Positions 13,815 to 20,465 of a stretch of 64,000 nt of DNA are shown here, piece after piece. The position numbers and the translations under genes are program-made. This stretch comes from Pedobacter sp. D749 (lineage in GTDB: Bacteria; Bacteroidota; Bacteroidia; Sphingobacteriales; Sphingobacteriaceae): NCBI RefSeq assembly GCF_019317285.1, contig NZ_CP079218.1, positions 3,968,001 to 4,032,000 on the forward strand, in the 5' to 3' direction. The notes under the pieces were generated by a model, which was not told the origin of the DNA, did no database searches, and was given only the letters and a program-made list of their open reading frames with translations. Positions within the stretch are counted from its first letter, which is position 1, and each line of letters opens with the position of its first letter.

Positions 13815-13922
13815 TTAGTGGCTAACATAATATACCGCCTTACCAATAAAATAACCACCTAAATAAGTTATTCCAACTAGGGCAAAAACCAGAAAGATAA
13901 ATAGCAAAAGGTTATTTTTCAT
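13815..13922 (-). CDS. leaderless membrane microprotein of module 1 (copy 2)
   Basis: 35 residues, MKNNLLLFIFLVFALVGITY then LGGYFIGKAVYYVSH, the near-identical duplicate of 12610-12717. It is the last gene of module 1, after the GG peptide at 14736 and the CPBP protein, with a 219-bp AT-rich gap. Length, helix position and tail are kept between the copies, with only conservative changes. Confidence 0.65.
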   Translation of the reverse strand: MKNNLLLFIFLVFALVGITYLGGYFIGKAVYYVSH

Positions 13923-14141
13923 TTCATTTTTAGATTAAATGTTTATTTAAATTGTTAACAAGAAAATACTGAAATATTTAATGCCTTGTATTGCTCCGTT
14001 TATAAAAGATATTTTATGATCGAAAGATATATATGCGTTCTAAAACAGATTAGGCTGGCGTGTTAAAAGCTATAATATTAAACATAATCACAATTAAATA
14101 ATAATTATCGCCTTCAATATTTTACATTTTTCAATTCAAAA

Positions 14142-14726
14142 TTATTTAAGGTTAATTAAATCACCACAAAGAACAAATAAATTATGTAACATGTGAATGA
14201 TGCAAACAATTACAAATTTATTTAATCTCCTTCCTTCCCAGCATAAATAAGCCATAATTAATACAGTTCCGGCAAGGAAACCATAAAGGATATAAGCAAA
14301 ACTTGAAAAATGAATTAATCCAAATAGCAGGCTCGAAACCAATATGATGACCCATTTTTTTGAATTTCTCCTCTTCAAAATATCGTAAGGTGCTTTTTGA
14401 AAAAAGTAGGTTTCTATTAATGGAGCTAAAAAGCAAGATAAAATTAATTTGTAAGGTAAAGTTTTATGATCAATTCTATTATTGTAAACAATTTCAACAC
14501 CAAATTTCGATTCTATTAATTCAATAAAATAATCGTATAAAAAACTGATTCCTAATAAAAAACATGAAAATATAACAATAAATATTATTGGATTTTCCAT
14601 TGCATTTTTCAACCTTACCTTAAAAGTGTTATTAAACATACCTTGACCGAGATTTATATTTACAAATAAAAGATTTTTTACCTTTATTCGATATAGACTA
14701 TGGGGCAGATCTTGAAAATGCCCCAT
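14142..14726 (-). CDS. CPBP-family (CAAX-like) intramembrane metalloprotease, possible immunity protein
   Basis: 194 residues, about four to five membrane helices. Motifs of the Abi/CPBP family are present in weakened form: PLIETYFFQ (E105 with T in place of the second Glu), FGLIH (F135, H139) and HMLHN (H178, N182). CPBP proteins are known bacteriocin immunity or maturation factors in Gram-positive bacteria. It begins 10 bp after the GG peptide at 14736-14933. The first ATG is used; ATG 14639 (MFNNTFK) would give a more typical N-terminus. The altered first Glu pair leaves catalysis uncertain. Confidence 0.8.
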   Translation of the reverse strand: MGHFQDLPHSLYRIKVKNLLFVNINLGQGMFNNTFKVRLKNAMENPIIFIVIFSCFLLGISFLYDYFIELIESKFGVEIVYNNRIDHKTLPYKLILSCFLAPLIETYFFQKAPYDILKRRNSKKWVIILVSSLLFGLIHFSSFAYILYGFLAGTVLIMAYLCWEGRRLNKFVIVCIIHMLHNLFVLCGDLINLK

Positions 14727-14735
14727 AGCTTAGAT

Positions 14736-14933
14736 TTACTTTTTTAATCCAGACGGAAGAGATTGTTGATAACGACCACCTTCTTGCCCAGCATGATACC
14801 ATATTTCAACCCAACCATCTAATAAGTGTCCTATCAAGTAATCCCCCACGCTAAATCTACCTCCATTTTCTTTAATCAATCCTTTTGCATCCATTTCCTG
14901 AACGCCAAAACTTTCTAATTTTAAATTTTTCAT
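14736..14933 (-). CDS. double-glycine leader peptide, module 1
   Basis: 65 residues. The leader MKNLKLESFGVQEMDAKGLI then KENGG is nearly the same as in 11368-11532. The core RFSVGDYLIGHLLDGWVEIW then YHAGQEGGRYQQSLPSGLKK is longer and more polar than the others, with Trp/Tyr/Gly and GQEGG spacing, ending in a Lys-rich tail. It is the first gene of module 1, with hairpin and promoter-like box upstream and the CPBP protein downstream, and is one of the best-preserved peptides of the array. Confidence 0.87.
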   Translation of the reverse strand: MKNLKLESFGVQEMDAKGLIKENGGRFSVGDYLIGHLLDGWVEIWYHAGQEGGRYQQSLPSGLKK

Positions 14934-14968
14934 AATTAGTTTTTCATTTAAGTTTTCTTACTCTTTAA

Positions 14969-14988
14969 AGGCTTTTCAGGTTCCGCCT
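14969..14988 (-). promoter_or_regulatory. 5' leader hairpin of module 1
   Basis: Minus strand AGGCGGAACCTGAAAAGCCT, identical to those of modules 4 and 5, 36 bp before the peptide ATG. Confidence 0.5.
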
Positions 14989-15036
14989 ATGTTGGCCTAA
15001 CATGAAACAAGTATCTAATTTTAAAATTCGACTCAG

Positions 15037-15056
15037 AAAAAAGATACACTAAAAGC
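15037..15056 (-). promoter_or_regulatory. promoter-like box of module 1
   Basis: Minus strand GCTTTTAGTGTATCTTTTTT, the outermost minus-strand copy. Beyond it the repeat similarity ends, so it marks the upstream edge of the array. Confidence 0.55.
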
Positions 15057-15212
15057 CCTTTTATAAGGACAAAAAGAGATATAACATCAGAAATAGTTTA
15101 AATCAGTGCCAATAGATATTACATTTCCCTCAAGATAAGGCAATACAAATATGTATTTTAAAATAGTTCATGCTTTGTGGATAAATATCTACTATAATTG
15201 TAATTTAAAACT

Positions 15213-16625
15213 ATGAAAAAAATTATCTTCTACTTATTGCTCTTATTCCCGTTTTATAATTTACAAGCTCAGAACTGTAATTGCGGTGATAATTTTAATT
15301 ATCTTACTAATAGAATAACAAAAAATTATGTTGGCTATGCCGATAAAGTAAAGCCTGCAAATAGCCAACAGTTTAAAAAATTCACAGATAGTCTGCAACA
15401 GGTAGCCAATCAGGCCAACCAATACAAGTGTTTAAGTTTATGCCGGGAATGGTTAGATTTTTTCAAAGATAAACACATATCATTTGGGATGGATTTTGAT
15501 AAATTGGATCCAGATTCTGTAAGAAGTTTTTTTGCTAATGAAGAAAAAACCACCTGGACAGAGAGCACATTTAAATCCTATCTTGAACAAAATAAAGAAG
15601 CCCTAGATAGCATTGAAGGAATTTGGAGCGTTGGCATATATGAAGTTGGGATTGTTAAAGACAAAAAGTCCGATCAGTTTATAGGTTTTATACTAAAGGC
15701 AGACTCTGTAAGATGGATGCCTCAACATATCAAATTTAGATTGGCAAAAAAGGATAATCAATATCAAACCATTTTCTTTGCTGGGGGGGACCATTCAGAG
15801 CAACACCCAATACTTTTGAAAACTAGAGATGTTTTAGATTTCGGAATATTCGGAAAGTGGATGAGGAGCCCCAAACTACTCCCTGCTCCACTTAAAAAAG
15901 AAATTGACCTTTCGCCAAAATTTAAGGTTTTGGACCATGAAACCGCATTATTTGAAATGCCATCTTTTGGCAAACTAGAATATGTAGCCCCAACAGCAGC
16001 ATTAATTAAAAAGAATGAAAACGTATTAAAAAACACCAAACATTTAATTATCGATTTAAGAAATAATGGCGGTGGATCTGTTCTGATATATGAAAAGTTA
16101 ATGCCCTACCTTTATACCAACCCTATACTAAAGGAAGGCGGATATGTTCTGGCAACACCAGAAAACATTAAAGATAGCGGTTACGCTAAAGAATATCCCG
16201 AAACCTCTGACAGCATAAGAAACGTTTTTAAAAAATACCTAACCGAGTTAAAAGCTCACCAGGGAGAAATGTATAAGCTATATCCAATAGATACCATCAA
16301 GTTTAAAACTATTTCAAAAAACCCTGAACGTGTTTCATTTCTTGTTAACCGGGGTACGGGAAGCGCTGCCGAAATGTTTTTACTGGAAGCTAAACAAAGT
16401 AAAAAAGTGAAACTCTATGGTGAACATTCATCTGGAGCTGTAGACTACACTGAATTTGTTAAAGTAGAAATGCCATGTAAATTCTACACGCTTTATTACC
16501 CTACCTGTAAATCTTTAAGATTACCAGATTATCCCTTAGATAATATTGGAATCAAGCCTGATGTAACAATACCTGCCGATGTTACCGATTGGATTGATTT
16601 TGTAAAGAAGTATAAACCTAATTAA
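15213..16625 (+). CDS. secreted S41-family peptidase (paralogue 1)
   Basis: 470 residues with a signal peptide cleaved after LQAQ, then a Cys-rich start NCNCGDNF. The C-terminal half is an S41 (C-terminal processing/tail-specific) protease: LIIDLRNNGGGS at about 278-289, the catalytic Ser S384 in NRGTGSAAEMF and a Lys-rich SKKVKLYG strand following. No PDZ domain is recognisable. It is about half identical to the second S41 protein at 16990-18411, and the two bracket a GG peptide. A role in trimming or degrading exported peptides is inference. Confidence 0.88.
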   Translation: MKKIIFYLLLLFPFYNLQAQNCNCGDNFNYLTNRITKNYVGYADKVKPANSQQFKKFTDSLQQVANQANQYKCLSLCREWLDFFKDKHISFGMDFDKLDPDSVRSFFANEEKTTWTESTFKSYLEQNKEALDSIEGIWSVGIYEVGIVKDKKSDQFIGFILKADSVRWMPQHIKFRLAKKDNQYQTIFFAGGDHSEQHPILLKTRDVLDFGIFGKWMRSPKLLPAPLKKEIDLSPKFKVLDHETALFEMPSFGKLEYVAPTAALIKKNENVLKNTKHLIIDLRNNGGGSVLIYEKLMPYLYTNPILKEGGYVLATPENIKDSGYAKEYPETSDSIRNVFKKYLTELKAHQGEMYKLYPIDTIKFKTISKNPERVSFLVNRGTGSAAEMFLLEAKQSKKVKLYGEHSSGAVDYTEFVKVEMPCKFYTLYYPTCKSLRLPDYPLDNIGIKPDVTIPADVTDWIDFVKKYKPN

Positions 16626-16674
16626 CGATCACTATTTAAACTAGACAATCTGTAGGTTTGACACAGACAAAAGG

Positions 16675-16694
16675 CCATTTGGTGTATATTTTTT
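16675..16694 (+). promoter_or_regulatory. plus-strand copy of the locus promoter-like box
   Basis: CCATTTGGTGTATATTTTTT, 18 of 20 bases identical to the minus-strand consensus, 62 bp before the ATG of the GG peptide at 16757. It has no AGGC hairpin. Its presence on the other strand, in front of a GG peptide, supports a shared regulator. Confidence 0.55.
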
Positions 16695-16756
16695 GGCAAG
16701 TGCATTTAGAAATAACACTTTTAAATACATTTATTTAGCCATCTAATATTACAATT

Positions 16757-16933
16757 ATGAAAAACAAAAAATTAGAAAAAAAGACTTTATTTGTTTTTAA
16801 GAAAAACAACCTTACAAATTTAACAAAAGAGCAAATGAGAAGAATTAATGGAGGTGATCATCCCACTAGTAACCTATCAGGAGAACCTGGTTGCGAAAAT
16901 AAAACAATAAATAACCAAACCTTAAGTGGTTAG
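16757..16933 (+). CDS. double-glycine leader peptide between the S41 proteases
   Basis: 58 residues, too short for most gene callers. The leader is Lys-rich (MKNKKLEKKTLFVFKKNN) with LTNLTKEQMRRINGG, the pattern of Bacteroidota GG natural-product precursors. The core DHPTSNLSGEPGCENKTINN then QTLSG is small, hydrophilic, with one Cys, unlike the hydrophobic cores of the minus-strand array. A hydrophilic core fits a signalling peptide better than a pore former. It is followed 56 bp later by S41, kinase and LytTR genes, so it could be the ligand of that system. Confidence 0.8.
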   Translation: MKNKKLEKKTLFVFKKNNLTNLTKEQMRRINGGDHPTSNLSGEPGCENKTINNQTLSG

Positions 16934-16989
16934 TATTTATGTATCAAATCCATTGAATTAAAACATTTGCAAACCCTATATTGCTATTG

Positions 16990-18411
16990 ATGAAATATAC
17001 AATTCCTTTTTTTTTCATGTTTGCCTTTTCATTTGCTTTAAAAGCACAAAACTGTAACTGTAATGATAACTTTCGCTTCTTGGTAGAGAAAATCAAGAAA
17101 AATTATATTGGTTATCCTGATAAGGTAGATTCTTCAAATCAATTTCAATTTGAAAAGTTTACAGACAGTTTAAAACACGTCGCCTCTATTTCCAATTCCT
17201 ACAAGTGTTTAAGCTTAATGAGAGAATGGCTCAGTTTTTTTAAGGATAAACACGTAGATTTTGGGATGGATTTCAGCAAACTTTCACCTGATTCAGTAAA
17301 GCTGTTTTTTGCTAATGAAGAGAAAACAACTTGGACAGAAAAGCGTTTTAAATCTTACTTGCAAGAAAATAATAAAACTCTAGATAGTATAGAAGGAATT
17401 TGGAATTATGGGATGTATGAAATTGGAGTTGTTAAAGATAACACCAAAAAAAATATTGAATTTATTGGTTTTGTGATAAAAGCAGATAGCGTACGATGGA
17501 TACCACAACAAATAAAATTTAAAATCGCGAAGACTGACAATCAGTATAAAACTATTTACTACAGCGCGGGTGATCATTCGGTTAATTACCCAGCTTTAAT
17601 TAAACAGAATGACGTACTAGATTTTGGTTTTTTAGGAAAATGGGTAAGAGGAGAAAGAAAAGCTAAAACTATCCCCCCTGCTGCATACATTGAACCTGAT
17701 TTAATGGCCAGTTTAAAAAAATTAGATGACCAAACAATTCTCCTTTCACTTCCTTCTTTCAATTCAAAGTATAAAACAAGAATAGATAGCTTAATCGAGA
17801 GAAATAAAGATAATTTAGCTAATACTAAACATCTAATTATTGATGTTCGTAACAATTCTGGAGGAACAACGGGTTGTTTTGAAAAAATAATACCTTATTT
17901 ATATACTAACCCCATACATATTGATGGTGGTATCGTATTAGCTACAGATGACAATATTCGTGATTGTTATGAAAAAGATTATCCATATGCATCAGCAGCT
18001 TCAAAAAAAGAATTAAAAAAGAGTGCAAAAAAATTGAGAGCTAATTTAAATAAATTTTACCCACTTTATAAATCCAGTACACTGAAACTATTGAAAACAT
18101 TAAAAAATCCCGAACGTGTTTCAATTCTAATTAACGGGAATACAGCAAGCAGTGGAGAATTATTTATTTTAAGAGCAGAACAAAGTAAAAAAGTAACTTT
18201 ATTTGGACAAAATACTGCTGGAAGCGTTGATTATGGCGAAATGGTAATCACTCATCCTCCTTGTAGCTTTTTCACTCTTGTTTATCCAGTAGCAAAATCA
18301 CTACACGCCATAAAACGACCATTAGATAATATAGGAATAACTCCAAATGTAATTATTCCTAATCAAGAAGTTGATTGGGTCAACTATGTAAAAAACTACA
18401 AAAGTAACTAA
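16990..18411 (+). CDS. secreted S41-family peptidase (paralogue 2)
   Basis: 473 residues from ATG 16990 (a TTG nine bases earlier is less likely). Signal peptide to LKAQ, then NCNCNDNF as in paralogue 1. S41 motifs: LIIDVRNNSGGT and the catalytic region INGNTASSGELF followed by SKKVTLFGQNTAGS, closer to the family consensus than paralogue 1. Its TAA stop overlaps the kinase ATG (TAATG), coupling a periplasmic protease to the sensor. This suggests that the protease processes the signal perceived by the kinase, which is inference. Confidence 0.9.
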   Translation: MKYTIPFFFMFAFSFALKAQNCNCNDNFRFLVEKIKKNYIGYPDKVDSSNQFQFEKFTDSLKHVASISNSYKCLSLMREWLSFFKDKHVDFGMDFSKLSPDSVKLFFANEEKTTWTEKRFKSYLQENNKTLDSIEGIWNYGMYEIGVVKDNTKKNIEFIGFVIKADSVRWIPQQIKFKIAKTDNQYKTIYYSAGDHSVNYPALIKQNDVLDFGFLGKWVRGERKAKTIPPAAYIEPDLMASLKKLDDQTILLSLPSFNSKYKTRIDSLIERNKDNLANTKHLIIDVRNNSGGTTGCFEKIIPYLYTNPIHIDGGIVLATDDNIRDCYEKDYPYASAASKKELKKSAKKLRANLNKFYPLYKSSTLKLLKTLKNPERVSILINGNTASSGELFILRAEQSKKVTLFGQNTAGSVDYGEMVITHPPCSFFTLVYPVAKSLHAIKRPLDNIGITPNVIIPNQEVDWVNYVKNYKSN

Positions 18412-19541
18412 TGATAAAGCATAACTATAGAGTAGTTACATATCACTTAATATTTTGGGTGATTTATATATTACTAAATAATATTTTGACGTATGCTCAA
18501 GATCCTAAAAGCTATATTTTCAATATTGGAGACATTTTTATCTTTCAAATTCCGAATATTTGTACTGTATATTTATGCATATTAGCATGTAGAAAATATA
18601 CCAACCCGCTAAAATCATTTCCCTTGTTCTTAGGAATCGCTACTGTTTTCGCGTTCTCTTACCTCCTATGGTATACTATGACTTATCATATTAGGCCCTA
18701 TGTTAATGCGAATGGATCAACTCCACCCCCATTCAATTTTATAAATTACGGGGCAGCTGTACTTTTGGTTTTTATTCGGTATTCAATTATAGGTATCGGC
18801 TACCATTTTGCCTCTGAAGGAATTAAACGTGAACGAAAACTGCGCCTCATTGAAAAAGAAAAACATGAAGCAGAATATGCCTTTCTCCGCGCACAGATTA
18901 ATCCTCACTTTTTAAACAACACGCTGAATTTCTTTTTCGCAAAATCGTTACCCTTATCTCAGGAGCTTGCCGATGGCATTATGACCCTCAGTAAAATTAT
19001 GCGCTATTCCCTGGAAATGGATAAAGATGACCGCATGACCTTAATAGACGAGGAAATTGAGCATATTAAAAATGTAATTAAAATTAATCAGCTTCGTTTC
19101 AATAACAAGTTACAGATCGATTTTAATGTAAATGGTAATACTGATCATGTAAGACTGATTCCATTAATTCTAATCACCATTGTAGAGAATATCTTAAAAC
19201 ATGGCGATTGCATAGATAAGTTGCATCCTGTTAAAATTACTTTAAACATTAACGAAATCGATCATAACATTCATCTAATCACCTGGAATAAAAAGAAAAA
19301 TGGACCTAAAGAACTATCAAGTGGTATAGGTATGGAAAACATAAAGAAAAGACTCGCAAATCATTACAACAAAGGGGTTGCATTAAATATTAATGAAACC
19401 GAGATTGATTATAGTCTTGAATTAACTTTGCCTTACAATAAGGTTACTGATCACCAGGAAAAACCAAGCTCATTTGATAATTTAGGCTTTTTGGAACATT
19501 TCAAGATACCACAAATTAAACCTCAACCATATACCTCATGA
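18411..19541 (+). CDS. LytS/YehU-type sensor histidine kinase
   Basis: 376 residues: four N-terminal membrane helices (within residues 10-135), a short coiled linker (ERKLRLIEKEKHEAEY) and a His_kinase domain with RAQINPHFLNNTLN (H166) and a GIGMENIKKRL ATP-binding segment. There is no large extracellular domain, so the ligand is probably sensed in or near the membrane, as in peptide pheromone receptors of the AgrC/ComD class. It overlaps the S41 gene upstream and the LytTR regulator downstream (ATGA). Confidence 0.92.
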   Translation: MIKHNYRVVTYHLIFWVIYILLNNILTYAQDPKSYIFNIGDIFIFQIPNICTVYLCILACRKYTNPLKSFPLFLGIATVFAFSYLLWYTMTYHIRPYVNANGSTPPPFNFINYGAAVLLVFIRYSIIGIGYHFASEGIKRERKLRLIEKEKHEAEYAFLRAQINPHFLNNTLNFFFAKSLPLSQELADGIMTLSKIMRYSLEMDKDDRMTLIDEEIEHIKNVIKINQLRFNNKLQIDFNVNGNTDHVRLIPLILITIVENILKHGDCIDKLHPVKITLNINEIDHNIHLITWNKKKNGPKELSSGIGMENIKKRLANHYNKGVALNINETEIDYSLELTLPYNKVTDHQEKPSSFDNLGFLEHFKIPQIKPQPYTS

Positions 19542-20263
19542 TTAAGTGCATTATTGTTGATGACGAAGACCATGCCATTGAAGTAATACAACATTACCTG
19601 AAATCAGTTGCTGCCATACAGATCGCGGCAACATTTATCAATCCGATTGATGCATTAAGCTTTTTAAGTAGCAATCCTGTAGATCTCATTTTTTTAGATA
19701 TCCATATGCCAGGGATATCAGGTATCGAATTTATTCAAACCATGAAAAATAGGGATGTGCAGGTGATACTTACTACTGCCTATAAGGAATTTGCGACCGA
19801 GGGCTTCGATCTTGATGTGGTTGATTATTTAGTTAAGCCTATCCCGCTGCCCCGTTTTTTACAAGCAATAAACAAGGCTAAAAAGATAATCCAATCTAAA
19901 AAAACCAACATGCCGGCTAACCAGCAGGATGATGATTATTTTATGGTTAAAACAGAGGCTAAAGGTAAAATGCTTAAAATTAATATCGCTGAAATTGATT
20001 TTGTTGAGGGCATGAAAAATTATATCGCTTTTCACCATAATGGGATTAGAACGCTTGCGCTCTTAACGATGAAGGATGTAGAGGAAAGATTACCAAAAGC
20101 GCAATTTATCCGGGTACAGAAATCGTTTATAGTGGCACTTAATAAAATCACTTCAATAGATGGGAACAGGATTATTCTAAAAGGTATTTCAGCTGAAATA
20201 TTAATTGGCGAAACCTATCGGAGAGATTTTTTGGATATGATGAAGCAAAAGCTGCTTTTATAA
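19538..20263 (+). CDS. LytTR-family response regulator
   Basis: 241 residues: receiver domain 1-120 with acidic pocket D9/D10, phospho-acceptor D54 in LIFLDIHMPG and K100 in DYLVKP, then a LytTR DNA-binding domain (about 140-238, DFVEGMKNYIAFH, RVQKSFIVALNKI). It is the partner of the overlapping kinase. LytTR regulators of this architecture control bacteriocin and pheromone genes in Firmicutes; here the likely targets are the seven promoter-like boxes of this locus, but the classical LytTR direct repeats were not evident in them. Confidence 0.93.
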   Translation: MIKCIIVDDEDHAIEVIQHYLKSVAAIQIAATFINPIDALSFLSSNPVDLIFLDIHMPGISGIEFIQTMKNRDVQVILTTAYKEFATEGFDLDVVDYLVKPIPLPRFLQAINKAKKIIQSKKTNMPANQQDDDYFMVKTEAKGKMLKINIAEIDFVEGMKNYIAFHHNGIRTLALLTMKDVEERLPKAQFIRVQKSFIVALNKITSIDGNRIILKGISAEILIGETYRRDFLDMMKQKLLL

Positions 20264-20415
20264 CCAGAGTTTAAACTCTTCCTGTAAAGCCTAAACTACC
20301 CGGATTTTAACCGCAACTTCTTTAAAATTATCTACTCATTGGCTTAGGCCTTCAGACTTCTATCTAGGAACTGTTGCAGTTAAACCTTCCCTATTTTCTT
20401 TACAGAATAATAGAA

Positions 20416-20443
20416 TTGCCTACCCCAAAAAGCACTATCTTTG
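20416..20443 (+). promoter_or_regulatory. Bacteroidota-type promoter of the P5C dehydrogenase gene
   Basis: TTG at 20416-20418, a 17-nt spacer and TATCTTTG at 20436-20443 match the -33/-7 pattern TTTG, about 19 nt, TAnnTTTG. The -7 element is perfect and lies 22 bp before the ATG. Confidence 0.65.
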
Positions 20444-20465
20444 CACAAATCATAAAAAATAAAAT

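Larger units (their letters stand above)
13530..13922. repeat. direct repeat copy 2 (about 390 bp; copy 1 at 12325-12717)
   Basis: Second copy of the block carrying hairpin, promoter-like box and microprotein gene. The block boundaries coincide with module boundaries, so each duplication would add a new promoter in front of whatever peptide gene follows. Confidence 0.88.

Noticed and set aside
10766..15056. Insertion sequence or transposon as cause of the repeats
   Set aside because: No transposase frame, terminal inverted repeats or target duplications were seen; the repeats end at module boundaries.
10766..16694. Classical LytTR operator (paired 9-bp direct repeats) in the shared boxes
   Set aside because: No convincing pair of repeats with 12-13 bp spacing was found, so the box is reported only as promoter-like.
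16757..16933. Lanthipeptide or other modified RiPP precursor
   Set aside because: The core has Ser, Thr and one Cys, but no LanB, LanC, LanM, radical SAM or YcaO gene is encoded nearby.
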